Shown: positions 26,998 to 37,489, counted from the stretch's first letter. The stretch is 64,000 bases of DNA from Paraburkholderia sp. NMBU_R16 (GCF_013282575.1 NZ_JAAAYE010000013.1:1-64000); one strand, 5' to 3'. Numbers and translations are program-made. Notes: generated by a model from the sequence alone, not told the origin.

Positions 26998-27528
26998 TCA
27001 GCGGCCGGCTGCGTGGAACGTGAGTGTCGCCCCGTCGGCGGTGACGATTTGCAATTGAGGCGGGGACTGCCATTGCACGCCGGTTTTGCCGACGTGCGTC
27101 AATGCATCGAGATAGTCGCGTTCGAGCGCGTCGCGCGAGCTGCCGCATGCCATGCGCGTCGTCACGAATGTACCGAACGAGATCTGACCGTCCTTGAGTG
27201 TATAAACGCCATTGAACCGGTTGCAGCCGGCGAAGCCTTTCGCGCGGCGCTGACCGGTGGCCGTCGACAGGACGAGGGTGGGGCGCACGTCGAGGCCGAG
27301 TGCGGCCAAGTCGCGCTCGCGGCCGTCGGCCGTTTTCCAGGCGGCGAGCGTCCAACTCGTGTCGTCGAGCAACTGAACCGCGGCGCGATTGAAGGGATCG
27401 CTCGGCGGCGCGGCCGAATCGGGGTGCGTCGGCATTGCGCAGCCCGCAAGCGCGGCAGCCATGAGCGCGAGCGCCACCCGGAAAGCGTATCTTGCCGCCC
27501 GCTGCGGCGCGATGAACGAACTCGGCAT
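26998..27528 (-). CDS. META-domain lipoprotein
   Basis: This 176-residue protein has a lipoprotein signal with lipobox LAGC near residue 29 and a META/HslJ domain in the mature part, including the family's FAGCNRFNGVYTL and MACGSSRDALERDYLDAL segments. HslJ-type proteins sit in the outer membrane or periplasm and are linked to heat shock and novobiocin resistance, but the mechanism is unclear. The GAAGGAA upstream and the signal peptide define the start. It ends 87 bp before ftsK on the same strand and may be cotranscribed with it. It is divergent from purT. Confidence 0.88.
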   Translation of the reverse strand: MPSSFIAPQRAARYAFRVALALMAAALAGCAMPTHPDSAAPPSDPFNRAAVQLLDDTSWTLAAWKTADGRERDLAALGLDVRPTLVLSTATGQRRAKGFAGCNRFNGVYTLKDGQISFGTFVTTRMACGSSRDALERDYLDALTHVGKTGVQWQSPPQLQIVTADGATLTFHAAGR

Positions 27529-27666
27529 GACTGGCGTTTTTCCTTCGGTGTGCTGGCGAAGGCGTAAGGGTAACGCACTCCGGCGAGCGTCACGCGGAAA
27601 AGCGCGCATGCTAGCATCGCGTTTTTCCGTATTACCGCTCACCCGCTTCACGAACGAGGTTTCGCC

Positions 27667-28881
27667 ATGCAGATCGGTCAACGAATCGGCACGCCGCTCA
27701 CGCCCGGCGCCACGCGCGTCATGCTGCTGGGCGCCGGCGAGCTGGGCAAGGAAGTCATCATCGCCTTGCAGCGGCTCGGTGCCGAAACCATCGCCGTGGA
27801 CCGCTATCCGAACGCGCCGGGCCATCAAGTCGCGCACCGCGCGCATGTCATCGACATGACGGATCCCGCTGCCATCGCCGAGCTCGTGCGCGCCGAGCGG
27901 CCGCATCTGATCGTGCCCGAGATCGAGGCCATCGCCACCGATGCGCTCGCCGAAATCGAAGCAGCCGGTCTTGCCGAGGTGATCCCGACCGCGCGTGCGA
28001 CGCAGCTCACGATGAACCGCGAGGGCATTCGCCGGCTGGCCGCCGAGACGCTCGGGCTGCCGACGTCGCCCTATGCGTTCGCTGAATCGTTCGACGCCTT
28101 CAAGGCAGCGGTGGCCCGTATCGGCTATCCGTGCGTGGTCAAGCCCGTGATGTCGTCTTCGGGCAAGGGGCAGTCGGTGCTCGAGAGCGAGGCCGACGTC
28201 GAGCCCGCGTGGCAATACGCGACGGCGGGCGCGCGCGTGAACGTGGGGCGCGTCATCGTCGAAGGCTTCGTCACATTCGACTACGAGATCACGCTGCTCA
28301 CGGTGCGCGCCGTCGATCCGCGAACGGGCACCGTCGAAACATCGTTTTGCCAGCCGATCGGGCACCTGCAGGTGGCGGGAGACTATGTCGAATCGTGGCA
28401 ACCGCAGCCGATGTCGGCAGCCGCGCTCGCCCGCTCGCGCGAGATCGCGCAGAAGATCACCGGCGCGCTCGGCGGCCGCGGCGTTTTCGGCGTCGAACTG
28501 TTCGTGCGCGGCGACGACGTCTGGTTCTCCGAAGTCAGTCCGCGTCCGCATGACACCGGGCTCGTCACGCTGCGCTCGCAGCGCCTGTCGGAGTTCGAGT
28601 TGCACGCGCGCGCGATTCTCGGCCTGCCTGTCGATACCGCGCTCGTGGCGCCCGGCGCATCGGCGGTGATCTACGGCGGACTCGACGAAGCCGGCATTGC
28701 ATTCGAGGGTGTGCGCGAAGCGTTGGCCATTCCCGATTCCGACTTGCGTCTTTTCGGCAAACCCGAAAGCTTCAAAAAGCGCCGCATGGGTGTGGCGGTC
28801 GCAACGGGTGCCGACATCCGCGAGGCGCGCGAGCGTGCGCAGGCAGTGGCTTCGGCCGTGCGGCCCGTGTCGACGCGGTAG
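27667..28881 (+). CDS. purT: formate-dependent phosphoribosylglycinamide formyltransferase
   Basis: This 404-residue ATP-grasp enzyme makes formyl-GAR from GAR, formate and ATP in purine synthesis, independent of 10-formyl-tetrahydrofolate. The N-terminal segment [13 protein letters not shown] binds GAR, and the ATP-grasp core contains [12 protein letters not shown] and the metal-binding [10 protein letters not shown]. The length matches E. coli PurT (392). GAGG lies seven bases upstream of the ATG. It is divergent from the META lipoprotein gene. Confidence 0.95.
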   Translation: MQIGQRIGTPLTPGATRVMLLGAGELGKEVIIALQRLGAETIAVDRYPNAPGHQVAHRAHVIDMTDPAAIAELVRAERPHLIVPEIEAIATDALAEIEAAGLAEVIPTARATQLTMNREGIRRLAAETLGLPTSPYAFAESFDAFKAAVARIGYPCVVKPVMSSSGKGQSVLESEADVEPAWQYATAGARVNVGRVIVEGFVTFDYEITLLTVRAVDPRTGTVETSFCQPIGHLQVAGDYVESWQPQPMSAAALARSREIAQKITGALGGRGVFGVELFVRGDDVWFSEVSPRPHDTGLVTLRSQRLSEFELHARAILGLPVDTALVAPGASAVIYGGLDEAGIAFEGVREALAIPDSDLRLFGKPESFKKRRMGVAVATGADIREARERAQAVASAVRPVSTR

Positions 28882-28944
28882 GGCGCTATCCGGGCCGCTG
28901 AATCGCCGCAATATGCGATTGCGGTTCGCGTCACCGCGCGGTGC

Positions 28945-28950
28945 TACAAT
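28945..28950 (+). promoter_or_regulatory. -10 element for rhlE with a long GC-rich leader
   Basis: TACAAT lies 166 bases upstream of the rhlE ATG and gives a leader of about 160 nt. The leader is very GC-rich and rich in short inverted repeats, so it would be structured. No convincing -35 element is visible. Confidence 0.45.
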
Positions 28951-29115
28951 ACCGGCCTTTCCGGCGGCACATGTCTGCAGCCGGGTACGGCCACGCCCAT
29001 TGGCGCGGCCCCTAGCCGGCGTCGATGCCGCCGAGCCGCCCCCGTGGCCCATGGCCGCCTGCCGCGCGCGACCGACGCGCGGCGCCTGAGCGGCGCACTT
29101 TTAGCGAACGCCACT

Positions 29116-30564
29116 ATGTCAGATCCCGCTGCCCAGTCCACCGTCGCGACCTTTGATCAATTCGGCCTTGCCGCCGACATCCTCAAAGCGATCGTCGAGC
29201 AGGGCTACACCACACCCACGCCGATTCAGGCGCAGGCGATTCCGGTCGTCCTCGCCGGCCGCGACGTGATGGGCGCCGCCCAGACCGGCACCGGCAAGAC
29301 GGCGAGTTTTTCGCTGCCGATCATCCAGCGGCTGCTGCCGCAGGCGAGCACGAGTGCCTCGCCCGCGCGGCATCCGGTCCGCGCGTTGATCCTCACGCCG
29401 ACGCGCGAACTCGCCGATCAGGTTGCCGCCAATGTGCATGCTTACGCCAAGCACACGCCGATCAGAAGCGCGGTGGTGTTCGGCGGTGTCGATATGAACC
29501 CGCAGTCCGCCGAGTTGCGGCGCGGTGTCGAAATTCTGATCGCGACGCCCGGACGGTTGCTCGATCACGTGCAACAAAAGACGGTCAATCTTGGCCAGGT
29601 GCAGATGCTCGTGCTCGACGAAGCGGATCGCATGCTCGACATGGGATTTCTGCCCGATCTGCAGCGCATCCTGAATTTGTTGCCGAAGGAGCGCCAGACG
29701 CTGCTCTTTTCAGCCACGTTTTCGCCCGAGATCAAGAAGCTCGCGGCGACCTATCTGCGCAACCCGCAAACGATCGAAGTCGCTCGCAGCAACTCGACGG
29801 CGACCAATGTCACGCAAATCGTCTACGAAGTGGCCGAAGGCGACAAGCAAGGCGCCGTCGTGCAGTTGATTCGCGAGCGCGGACTCAAGCAGGTCATCGT
29901 GTTTTGCAACAGCAAGATCGGCGCTGGGCGGCTCGCCCGGCAGCTCGAGCGCGATGGTGTCGTGGCTTCCGCGATTCATGGCGACAAGTCGCAAAACGAG
30001 CGGATGCAGGCGCTCGACGCATTCAAGCGCGGCGAGATCGAAGCGCTGGTCGCCACCGATGTGGCCGCGCGTGGCCTCGATATCGTGGAGCTGCCCGCCG
30101 TCATCAATTTCGATCTGCCGTTCAACGCCGAGGACTATGTCCACCGCATCGGTCGTACGGGGCGAGCTGGCGCATCGGGCGATGCGCTATCGCTATGCAG
30201 TCCTAACGAACGCAAGCAGCTCGCGGATATCGAGAAGCTCATCAAACGTCCGCTCGTCGTTCAAGCGCTCGCGGTCGATACGCCTCCCCGTCATCCGCGC
30301 GAGGAGCGCGCGCGGCGCGAGCGCGACGATCGTCCCGGCCGTCGCCGCGCCGCACCGGCCCACGATCGGCCGGTGCACCGGCATTCGCACGCGCCGGTCG
30401 ACGATTTCTTTTTCAAACCCTACGAGCCTTCCCCGTCGGCACTCCAGCACGACGAAGCGCGCGCCGCCGAACCGGCAACACCGTCGAAGACGGCACCCAA
30501 GCAGCCGCTCGCCGCGCTGCTGGGCGGCTTCGGCATGCCCCGCCGTAACTCTTCCTCTTCCTGA
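29116..30564 (+). CDS. rhlE: DEAD-box RNA helicase, RhlE type
   Basis: This 482-residue RNA helicase has the Q motif (FDQFGLAADIL, then TPTPIQAQAIP), motif I AQTGTGKT, PTRELA, the DEAD box in VLDEADRML, SAT, and HRIGRTGRAG. The C-terminal tail of about 110 residues is Arg/His/Pro-rich, as in RhlE proteins that act in ribosome assembly and RNA decay. The start is the ATG before SDPAAQSTVA; an upstream in-frame start adds Arg/Pro-rich residues from the leader. It converges on gluQ with 17 bp between. Confidence 0.92.
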   Translation: MSDPAAQSTVATFDQFGLAADILKAIVEQGYTTPTPIQAQAIPVVLAGRDVMGAAQTGTGKTASFSLPIIQRLLPQASTSASPARHPVRALILTPTRELADQVAANVHAYAKHTPIRSAVVFGGVDMNPQSAELRRGVEILIATPGRLLDHVQQKTVNLGQVQMLVLDEADRMLDMGFLPDLQRILNLLPKERQTLLFSATFSPEIKKLAATYLRNPQTIEVARSNSTATNVTQIVYEVAEGDKQGAVVQLIRERGLKQVIVFCNSKIGAGRLARQLERDGVVASAIHGDKSQNERMQALDAFKRGEIEALVATDVAARGLDIVELPAVINFDLPFNAEDYVHRIGRTGRAGASGDALSLCSPNERKQLADIEKLIKRPLVVQALAVDTPPRHPREERARRERDDRPGRRRAAPAHDRPVHRHSHAPVDDFFFKPYEPSPSALQHDEARAAEPATPSKTAPKQPLAALLGGFGMPRRNSSSS

Positions 30565-30581
30565 CGTCGACGTCGCGGCTG

Positions 30582-31532
30582 TCATCGCCGCGGCACTCCG
30601 AAACGCCCAGCCCATAGCGTGGTGGCTTCCTCCTGAAACGCCGCGAGTGTCGTCGCGTTCCAGTTGCCGCTCGCGGGTACGAGACCGAGATGACGCGCCG
30701 CATCTTGCAGCGCGGACAGCGGCCGGCCGGCATCGAGCGGGGCGGCGCCCGTTTGCTTGCTGAGCTTTTCGCCATTCGCGTCCGTGACGAGCGGTACGTG
30801 CAGGTAGGTGGGCTCGGGCAGGCCAAGACACCGTTGCAGATAGATCTGGCGCGCGGTCGAGTCCAGAAGGTCGGCACCGCGCACCACATGCGTGATCCCC
30901 TGATCGGCATCGTCGACGACGACGGCGAGTTGGTAGGCCCATTGCCCATCGGCGCGCTTCACGACGAAGTCGCCGACTTCCGTGGCGAGATCCTGCTGCT
31001 GGACGCCTTGCCAGCGGTCCTCGAACGAAACGATCGCCGCAGGCCCATCGGGCACGCGCACGCGCCACGCGCGCGCCGGCTTGCCGGCGAGCCCGCCTCG
31101 GCAGGTGCCAGGGTAGGCCAGCGTCGCATGGCGCGCGTTGCGGTTTGCCAGCGAATCGGCGATTTCCTTGCGCGTGCAACCGCACGGGTAGACGAGTCCT
31201 GTCGCGCTGAGCTGCGCGAATGCGCGGGCGTAAAGGGCGGTGCGCGTGCTTTGCCACACTGGCGGCTCGTCGGGCCGCATGCCGAAGCGTTCGAGCGTCG
31301 CGAGGATCTCCCGATCGGCGCCCGGCACCGTGCGCGGACCATCGATATCTTCGATCCGAACGAGCCAGGCGCCGCCGTGTGCGCGGGCATCGAGCCAGCT
31401 CGCGAGTGCGCCCACGAGCGAGCCGAAGTGCAGGGGACCGGTCGGCGAAGGGGCGAACCGGCCGCGATAGGGGGCTCGCGACGCAGCGCGGCCGGCGGTG
31501 GCCGCGGCGGTTTGCCCGGCCTGAGCGGTCAT
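30582..31532 (-). CDS. gluQ: glutamyl-Q tRNA(Asp) synthetase
   Basis: This 316-residue truncated GluRS paralogue attaches glutamate to queuosine at the wobble position of tRNA(Asp). It keeps the catalytic domain with the HFGS form of the HIGH motif ([18 protein letters not shown]) and KLSKQ for KMSKS, and it lacks the anticodon-binding domain. The CGCTRKEI segment with a later Cys fits the zinc site. The ATG lies 11 bp after the trhO stop, so the two tRNA-modification genes are one operon. Confidence 0.94.
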   Translation of the reverse strand: MTAQAGQTAAATAGRAASRAPYRGRFAPSPTGPLHFGSLVGALASWLDARAHGGAWLVRIEDIDGPRTVPGADREILATLERFGMRPDEPPVWQSTRTALYARAFAQLSATGLVYPCGCTRKEIADSLANRNARHATLAYPGTCRGGLAGKPARAWRVRVPDGPAAIVSFEDRWQGVQQQDLATEVGDFVVKRADGQWAYQLAVVVDDADQGITHVVRGADLLDSTARQIYLQRCLGLPEPTYLHVPLVTDANGEKLSKQTGAAPLDAGRPLSALQDAARHLGLVPASGNWNATTLAAFQEEATTLWAGRFGVPRR

Positions 31533-31543
31533 GATCGAACGGC

Positions 31544-32407
31544 TCAGGCAGCCCGCGCCGACTCGCGCCGCGGATGGCAGGCCGGGCAGTACTTGCCGGC
31601 TTCGTAAAGCGGCGAACGCTGCGCTTCTTGCGTCACCACGGCACGGCAGCCGAAGCACTGGGTCGTCGGCGTCGGCTCGAGCCGCGGATCGAGCGCGGTC
31701 CGATAGTCGAAGACGAAACATTCACCGTGGTAATGGGCGCCGCCGACTTCCTCGAAGTATTTCAGAATGCCGCCCTCGAGCTGGTACACATGCCCGAGGC
31801 CGATCTCCTTCATGTGAATGGCCGCCTTCTCGCAGCGAATCCCGCCCGTGCAGAACGAGACGACGGTCTTGTCGGCCAATGCGTCGCGATGCGCGGCCAC
31901 CGCTTCCGGGAACTCGCTGAACTTCGCGATGCGGTAGTCGATCGCGTTGTCGAACGTGCCGACGTCGACTTCGAACGCGTTGCGCGTATCGAGCATGACG
32001 ACGGGCCGGCCCGTATCGTCGTGTCCGCTATCGAGCCAGCGCTTGAGCGTGGGCGCGTCGACCGCGGGGGCGCGGCCGAGCTCGGGCTGGATTGCCGGCT
32101 TCTTCATCGTGATGATTTCGCGCTTGAGCTTGACGAGCATGCGCCGGAACGGCTGCGCGGGCGACAGACTCTCCTTGAACGTCAGCGACGAGAATTTGCC
32201 CTCGAACAGGGCGTCGTGACGGAGGTAATCGATGAAGGCATCGGCGGCTTCGCGTGTGCCCGCGACGAACAGATTGATGCCTTCGGGCGCGAGCAGGATG
32301 GTGCCGCGCAGACCGAGTGCTGCGCAGCGTTCCGCGACGAGCGGGCGCCAGGCCTGGATGGCGTTGAGTGTGACGAACCGATAGGCGGCGAGATTGACGA
32401 TGCTCAT
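31544..32407 (-). CDS. trhO: tRNA uridine(34) hydroxylase, rhodanese type
   Basis: This 287-residue enzyme (YceA/TrhO) makes 5-hydroxyuridine at tRNA position 34 with oxygen. The N-terminal domain holds [12 protein letters not shown], and the central rhodanese domain carries the conserved Cys in [14 protein letters not shown]-terminal cluster of four Cys (QCFGC and YCPAC) probably binds zinc. The family start [12 protein letters not shown] is used; upstream in-frame residues are Arg-rich and not conserved. It leads the trhO-gluQ operon and is divergent from dnaE. Confidence 0.93.
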   Translation of the reverse strand: MSIVNLAAYRFVTLNAIQAWRPLVAERCAALGLRGTILLAPEGINLFVAGTREAADAFIDYLRHDALFEGKFSSLTFKESLSPAQPFRRMLVKLKREIITMKKPAIQPELGRAPAVDAPTLKRWLDSGHDDTGRPVVMLDTRNAFEVDVGTFDNAIDYRIAKFSEFPEAVAAHRDALADKTVVSFCTGGIRCEKAAIHMKEIGLGHVYQLEGGILKYFEEVGGAHYHGECFVFDYRTALDPRLEPTPTTQCFGCRAVVTQEAQRSPLYEAGKYCPACHPRRESARAA

Positions 32408-32614
32408 GATGGCAATGCGAACTGGGGCGAGCGCGAGGGCGCGCGCATAGGAGCGGGCGCGAGGGCGCGTAAACACGGAAAACGCGTATTATCCCGCAAA
32501 CGGGCGCCGGCTCGCGCGCGGGACGTGAGCGAGCGCCCTGCACGAAGCTCGAATGCGGTCGATTCGACGCCGACCGGGGCGAACCGGACGGGCAAAGCCG
32601 GGGCTGCTCGGATG

Positions 32615-32620
32615 TACAAT
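32615..32620 (+). promoter_or_regulatory. candidate -10 element placed close to the dnaE start
   Basis: TACAAT ends seven bases before the dnaE ATG, which would make the transcript leaderless or nearly so. No clear -35 or ribosome-binding site is present. Confidence 0.4.
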
Positions 32621-32627
32621 ACCGCCC

Positions 32628-35600
32628 ATGCCAGATCCACGTTTCGTCCATCTCCGCGTTCATTCCGAATTCTCGATCGCCGACGGCATCGTGCGCCTCG
32701 ACGACATCGTCAAAGCCGCCGCCGAGGACGGGCAGGGTGCGCTTGCGCTGACCGACCTCGCCAACGCTTTCGGGCTCGTTCGTTTCTACAAGGAAGCGCG
32801 CGGCAGGGGCGTCAAGCCGATCGCCGGCTGCGACGTGTGGGTCACCAATGCCGCCGATCGCGACAAGCCGTCGCGCCTGCTGCTGCTCGTCAAGGATCGC
32901 CGCGGGTATCTGAATCTTTGCGAGCTGCTGACGCGGGCGTGGCTCACGAATCAATACCGGGGGCGTGCCGAAGTCGATCCCGCGTGGTTCGACACGCCGC
33001 TGGCCGTTGGGCTCATTGCGCTCTCGGGGGCGCAGCAGGGCGACATAGGCCTCGCACTGGCAGCGGGCAACAAGGAAGCCGCGCGACGCCACGCCATGCA
33101 CTGGGCCGAGCGCTTTCCGAACGCGTTTTACATCGAACTGCAGCGCTGCGGCCAGCCGGGCGGCGAGACGTACGTGCACGAAGCGGTCGAGCTCGCATCG
33201 GCGCTGCAATTGCCCGTCGTCGCGACGCATCCCGTGCAGTTCATGACAGCGGACGATTTCACCGCGCACGAGGCGCGCGTCTGTATTTCGGAAGGCGATA
33301 TGCTGGCGAATCCGCGCCGGCAAAAGCGTTTTACGACGGCTCAGCATTTTCTGACTCAGGACGAGATGGCGCGGCTTTATGCCGACATCCCGTCCGCCAT
33401 CGCGAACACGGTTGAAATCGCGAAGCGCTGCAACCTCACGCTCGAACTCGGCAAGCCCAAGCTGCCGCTCTTCCCGACACCCGATGGCATGTCGCTCGAC
33501 GAGTACCTCGTGCAGCTCTCTAAAGAAGGGCTCGAGAGCCGGCTCGTCGAACTCTATCCCGACGAAGCGAAACGCAACGAAGCGCGCGAAAGCTATTTCG
33601 AGCGGCTCGAGTTCGAGTGCGGCACGATCGTCAAGATGGGCTTCCCGGGCTACTTCCTGATCGTCGCGGACTTCATCAACTGGGCGAAGAACAACGGCGT
33701 GCCGGTGGGTCCCGGGCGCGGCTCCGGCGCGGGCTCGCTCGTCGCCTATGCGCTGGGCATCACGGATCTCGATCCGCTGCGCTACAACCTGCTGTTCGAG
33801 CGCTTCCTGAACCCTGAACGCGTGTCGATGCCGGACTTCGACATCGACTTTTGCCAGGAAGGACGCGATCGCGTCATTCAGTACGTGAAGGGCAAGTACG
33901 GCGCGGACGCCGTGTCGCAGATCGCGACGTTCGGCACGATGGCGGCGAAGGCCGCCGTGCGCGACATCGGCCGCGTGCTCGATCTCGGCTACACGTTCAC
34001 GGACGGCGTGGCGAAGCTGATCCCGTTCAAGCCGGGCAAGCATGTCACGATCGCCGACGCGATGAAGGAAGAGCCGCTCCTGCAAGAGCGCTACGACAAC
34101 GAGGACGAGGTCCGCCAACTGCTCGATCTCGCGCAGCGCGTCGAGGGCCTGACACGCAACGTGGGCATGCACGCGGGCGGCGTCCTGATCGCGCCCGGCA
34201 AGCTGACCGACTTCTGTCCGCTCTACACGCAGGGCGACGACGGCGGCGTCGTGAGCCAGTACGACAAGGACGATGTCGAAGCGGTCGGCCTCGTGAAGTT
34301 CGACTTTCTCGGGCTGACGACGCTGACGATCCTGGATTGGGCCGAGCGCTACATCCGCCGGCTGGATCCCACCAAAGCGGACTGGTCGCTCGCGCAAGTA
34401 CCGCTCGACGATCAAGCATCGTTCTCGATCCTCAAAAAAGCGAACACAGTCGCCGTGTTCCAGTTGGAAAGCCGCGGCATGCAAGGCATGCTGAAGGACG
34501 CGCAGCCCGATCGCTTCGAGGACATCATCGCGCTCGTGGCGCTGTACCGTCCGGGCCCGATGGATCTGATTCCGAGCTTTTGCGCGCGCAAGCACGGTCG
34601 CGAGACGGTGGACTATCCGGATCCGCGCGTCGAACCTGTTCTGAAAGAGACCTACGGCATCATGGTCTATCAGGAGCAGGTGATGCAGATGGCCCAGATC
34701 ATCGGCGGCTATTCGCTCGGCGGCGCAGATTTGCTGCGCCGGGCGATGGGCAAGAAAAAGGCCGAGGAGATGGCGAAGCATCGCGAGCTCTTTCGCGAGG
34801 GCGCCGCGAAAAACGGGCTCAGCGCAGCGAAGGCCGACGAGATCTTCGACTTGATGGAGAAGTTCGCCGGCTACGGATTCAACAAGTCGCACGCCGCTGC
34901 GTACGCGCTGCTCGCGTACTACACCGCGTGGCTGAAGGCGCATCATCCGGCCGAATTCATGGCAGCCAACATGAGCTTGGCCATGGACGATACCGACAAG
35001 GTGAAGATCCTCTACGAGGATTGCAAGGCGAACGGCATGAGCGTGCTGCCGCCCGACATCAATTGCTCGGCCTACCGTTTCGAGCCGGTCGCCGAGCCCG
35101 ATGGCAAGCGCGCCCGCACGATTCGCTACGGTCTGGGCGCCGTGAAGGGCAGCGGCCAGAATGCGATCGAGGAAATCTTGCGCGCGCGCGAGGCGGGGCC
35201 GTTCGTCGATTTGTTCGATTTCTGTGCCCGCATCGACCGACGCGTCGTCAATCGGCGCACCGTGGAAGCGCTGATCCGTGCCGGCGCGTTCGACACGCTG
35301 CACGCCAATCGGGCTCAGCTGATCGCGTCGGTGCCGCTCGCGATGGAGGCGGCCGATCAGGCGAGCGCCAACGCGATGCAGGCGGGGCTGTTCGAAATGG
35401 ACGATGGCCCTTCGCAAGGGCATGAGCTCGTCGACGAGCCGGCCTGGCCCGAAAAGCGCAAGCTGCAGGAAGAGAAGACAGCGCTCGGTTTTTACCTATC
35501 GGGCCATCTTTTCGATGCCTACAAGGACGAGGTGCGCCGGTTCGTGCGTCAAAAGCTCGGCGAACTCAAGGAAGGGCGCGACAAGCTCGTGGCGGGGATC

Positions 35601-36179
35601 ATCGTTTCGCTGCGCACGCAGATGACTCAGCGCGGCAAGATGTTGATCGCGCTCATCGACGATGGCTCGGGGCAGTGCGAAGTGACGGTCTTCAACGAGC
35701 AATACGAGGCGAACAAGGCCGTGTTCAAGGAGGATGAGTTGCTCGTCGTGCAAGGGCAGGCGCGCAACGATGCGTTCACGGGCGGCATTCGTTTCACCGT
35801 GGATTCGGTCATGGATCTCGAGCGTGCCCGCAGCCGGTACGCGCAGGCGGTGAAGGTCAGCATGAACGGCAATGCGGATGCGGTGACCTTGCGGCGCGTG
35901 CTCGAGGCGCATTGCGCGCCGCCGGCCGAGGCGCAGGCGAATGCGCCCGCAGCGGCGCCGTCAGCGGCCGGGCGGTTCGGGCCGCGCGGCGGTGGAGACG
36001 GCGCGCGTACACGTACGACGGCGACGCCGAACGGACTTGCCGTGCAGATCGCTTACTGCAACGAGCACGCGCAAGGCGAAGTGAGGCTCGGCGACGCGTG
36101 GCGTGTGCGTCCCAGCGACGACCTGCTGAGCGCACTACGCAGCGAATTCGCATCGAGCACTGTCGAAATCGTCTATTGA
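32628..36179 (+). CDS. dnaE: DNA polymerase III alpha subunit
   Basis: This 1183-residue protein is the replicative polymerase catalytic subunit. It has the N-terminal PHP domain (FVHLRVHSEFSIADG), the polymerase palm with VGPGRGSGAGSLVAY and PDFDIDFCQ carrying the catalytic Asp pair, the beta-clamp and HhH regions, and an OB fold near residues 985-1080. The length matches DnaE1. The ATG before PDPRFVHLRV is the family start. The next gene begins two bases after the stop, so the LPS block may be partly driven by dnaE transcription. Confidence 0.97.
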   Translation: MPDPRFVHLRVHSEFSIADGIVRLDDIVKAAAEDGQGALALTDLANAFGLVRFYKEARGRGVKPIAGCDVWVTNAADRDKPSRLLLLVKDRRGYLNLCELLTRAWLTNQYRGRAEVDPAWFDTPLAVGLIALSGAQQGDIGLALAAGNKEAARRHAMHWAERFPNAFYIELQRCGQPGGETYVHEAVELASALQLPVVATHPVQFMTADDFTAHEARVCISEGDMLANPRRQKRFTTAQHFLTQDEMARLYADIPSAIANTVEIAKRCNLTLELGKPKLPLFPTPDGMSLDEYLVQLSKEGLESRLVELYPDEAKRNEARESYFERLEFECGTIVKMGFPGYFLIVADFINWAKNNGVPVGPGRGSGAGSLVAYALGITDLDPLRYNLLFERFLNPERVSMPDFDIDFCQEGRDRVIQYVKGKYGADAVSQIATFGTMAAKAAVRDIGRVLDLGYTFTDGVAKLIPFKPGKHVTIADAMKEEPLLQERYDNEDEVRQLLDLAQRVEGLTRNVGMHAGGVLIAPGKLTDFCPLYTQGDDGGVVSQYDKDDVEAVGLVKFDFLGLTTLTILDWAERYIRRLDPTKADWSLAQVPLDDQASFSILKKANTVAVFQLESRGMQGMLKDAQPDRFEDIIALVALYRPGPMDLIPSFCARKHGRETVDYPDPRVEPVLKETYGIMVYQEQVMQMAQIIGGYSLGGADLLRRAMGKKKAEEMAKHRELFREGAAKNGLSAAKADEIFDLMEKFAGYGFNKSHAAAYALLAYYTAWLKAHHPAEFMAANMSLAMDDTDKVKILYEDCKANGMSVLPPDINCSAYRFEPVAEPDGKRARTIRYGLGAVKGSGQNAIEEILRAREAGPFVDLFDFCARIDRRVVNRRTVEALIRAGAFDTLHANRAQLIASVPLAMEAADQASANAMQAGLFEMDDGPSQGHELVDEPAWPEKRKLQEEKTALGFYLSGHLFDAYKDEVRRFVRQKLGELKEGRDKLVAGIIVSLRTQMTQRGKMLIALIDDGSGQCEVTVFNEQYEANKAVFKEDELLVVQGQARNDAFTGGIRFTVDSVMDLERARSRYAQAVKVSMNGNADAVTLRRVLEAHCAPPAEAQANAPAAAPSAAGRFGPRGGGDGARTRTTATPNGLAVQIAYCNEHAQGEVRLGDAWRVRPSDDLLSALRSEFASSTVEIVY

Positions 36180-36180
36180 T

Positions 36181-37335
36181 ATGCCCCCTCCGACATCCGG
36201 CGAAGCGGGGCGATCGATCCATATCGGCATTTCCGCCAATGCGCTCAAACATGGAGGCGGTTTCGAGCGCTATGCCATGGATTTGGCTCGAGGCTTCGCA
36301 GCACGTGGCATCGAGCCCGATTTTTTCGCGCGTCGATTCGATACGGGGTTGCCCGAGTTCGCGCTTGTCGAGCCCCACAGGATCGGCGTTTCGTGGCTGC
36401 CGGGAAAACTGCGCGACCACTGGTTTTCCTGGAGGCTGCGTAGTGCCAAGCGTGCGGCAGGCGTGGACGTGCTGATTGGCTGCAATCGCGTGGACTCGTC
36501 CGAAATCGCCGTTTGCGGCGGCACGCACCGCGGCTTTTTGCGCGCGATGGGCCGCGCGCCGACGCGCGCGGATCATTGGCAGATCTCGCTCGAAGCACGG
36601 CAATACGCCAACGCCGAAATCGTCGTCGCTCACTCCGAGCTGATGCGAGACGAGTTGCGTTCGCTTTATGGCTTGCCCGACGACAAGATCCGCCTCGTCT
36701 ACCCGCCCGTCGACGCCACCCGGTTTCACGCCGTCGACATGGACGCGCGTCGTAACCTACGTCGGCGCTTCGGCTTTGCCGACGATGAGGTCGTTCTGCT
36801 GTTCGCTTCGAGCTCTCACGCGCGCAAAGGCTTGCCGATCATCGAGGCGGTCGTGCGGCACACGCCGCTGCCGGTCGTGGTTGCGGTGGCCGGGCGGCCG
36901 CCCGCGCGCACGAGCGACCGGATACGCTACATTGGCTACCTCAAGGACCTGGAAGACGGTTACCGGGCTGCGGATTTCACCATTCTTGCTTCGAAGTACG
37001 AGCCGTTCGGCCTCGTCGCCATCGAATCGGCGATGTGCGGCACGCCCGCGATTCTGGCAGGGAACATCGGTTGCTGCGATGCCATTGCACCGGAGCAGCG
37101 GTTCGTCTTCGCACCGGACGATGCCGCGGACTTGCATGCCGTGCTCGAGCGCGCGACCCGTCTCGCTCGCACGGGCGCGCAGCGTGCCTGGACGACGGGT
37201 GGCCGAGCCGCCCTGGCCTACGACCCCGATGTGGCGGCCCATATCAATGCGCTGCTCGGACTGGCATGGCAGATCGACGCACGGCGCCGCCAACCGGCGA
37301 CGCGCGCGGCGGATGCCCACCGGCCATCGACTTAG
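36181..37335 (+). CDS. glycosyltransferase family 4 (LPS core)
   Basis: This 384-residue GT-B enzyme belongs to family 4. The N-terminal Gly-rich loop is ALKHGGGFERYAMDL, and the C-terminal nucleotide-sugar site has the E-x7-E motif in SKYEPFGLVAIESA. It resembles WaaG-type glucosyltransferases that add the first outer-core hexose. It starts one base after the dnaE stop, and waaC follows, so it belongs to the LPS core block. The donor and acceptor sugars cannot be read from the sequence. Confidence 0.88.
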   Translation: MPPPTSGEAGRSIHIGISANALKHGGGFERYAMDLARGFAARGIEPDFFARRFDTGLPEFALVEPHRIGVSWLPGKLRDHWFSWRLRSAKRAAGVDVLIGCNRVDSSEIAVCGGTHRGFLRAMGRAPTRADHWQISLEARQYANAEIVVAHSELMRDELRSLYGLPDDKIRLVYPPVDATRFHAVDMDARRNLRRRFGFADDEVVLLFASSSHARKGLPIIEAVVRHTPLPVVVAVAGRPPARTSDRIRYIGYLKDLEDGYRAADFTILASKYEPFGLVAIESAMCGTPAILAGNIGCCDAIAPEQRFVFAPDDAADLHAVLERATRLARTGAQRAWTTGGRAALAYDPDVAAHINALLGLAWQIDARRRQPATRAADAHRPST

Positions 37336-37379
37336 CGGCTTGCTTATTGGAGCCTGCGCGCGCCGTTTCGCCGATCCAG

Positions 37380-37385
37380 TATACT
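37380..37385 (+). promoter_or_regulatory. -10 element upstream of waaC
   Basis: TATACT lies about 105 bases upstream of the waaC ATG in the 154-bp gap after the GT4 gene. No -35 element at normal spacing is seen. It suggests that waaC has its own promoter. Confidence 0.35.
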
Positions 37386-37489
37386 TTTGCGGTTGCGCGC
37401 ATGGCGGCAGGATGCGCGAGCAGAGCAGAGCATGCGCTCATCTAGCGGGCCGGATCCGCACCGTCAATCCCAAACCACCGGAAAGCGCC

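Noticed and set aside
27608-27617. 10-bp palindrome ATGCTAGCAT upstream of purT
   Set aside because: Too short and unlike the PurR operator; I could not tie it to a regulator.
32028-35423. 1131-codon open frame on the minus strand across dnaE
   Set aside because: It is antisense to an unmistakable DnaE, overlaps trhO in a different frame, and its Arg/His/Glu-rich product has no recognisable domain. Long antisense frames are normal in GC-rich DNA.
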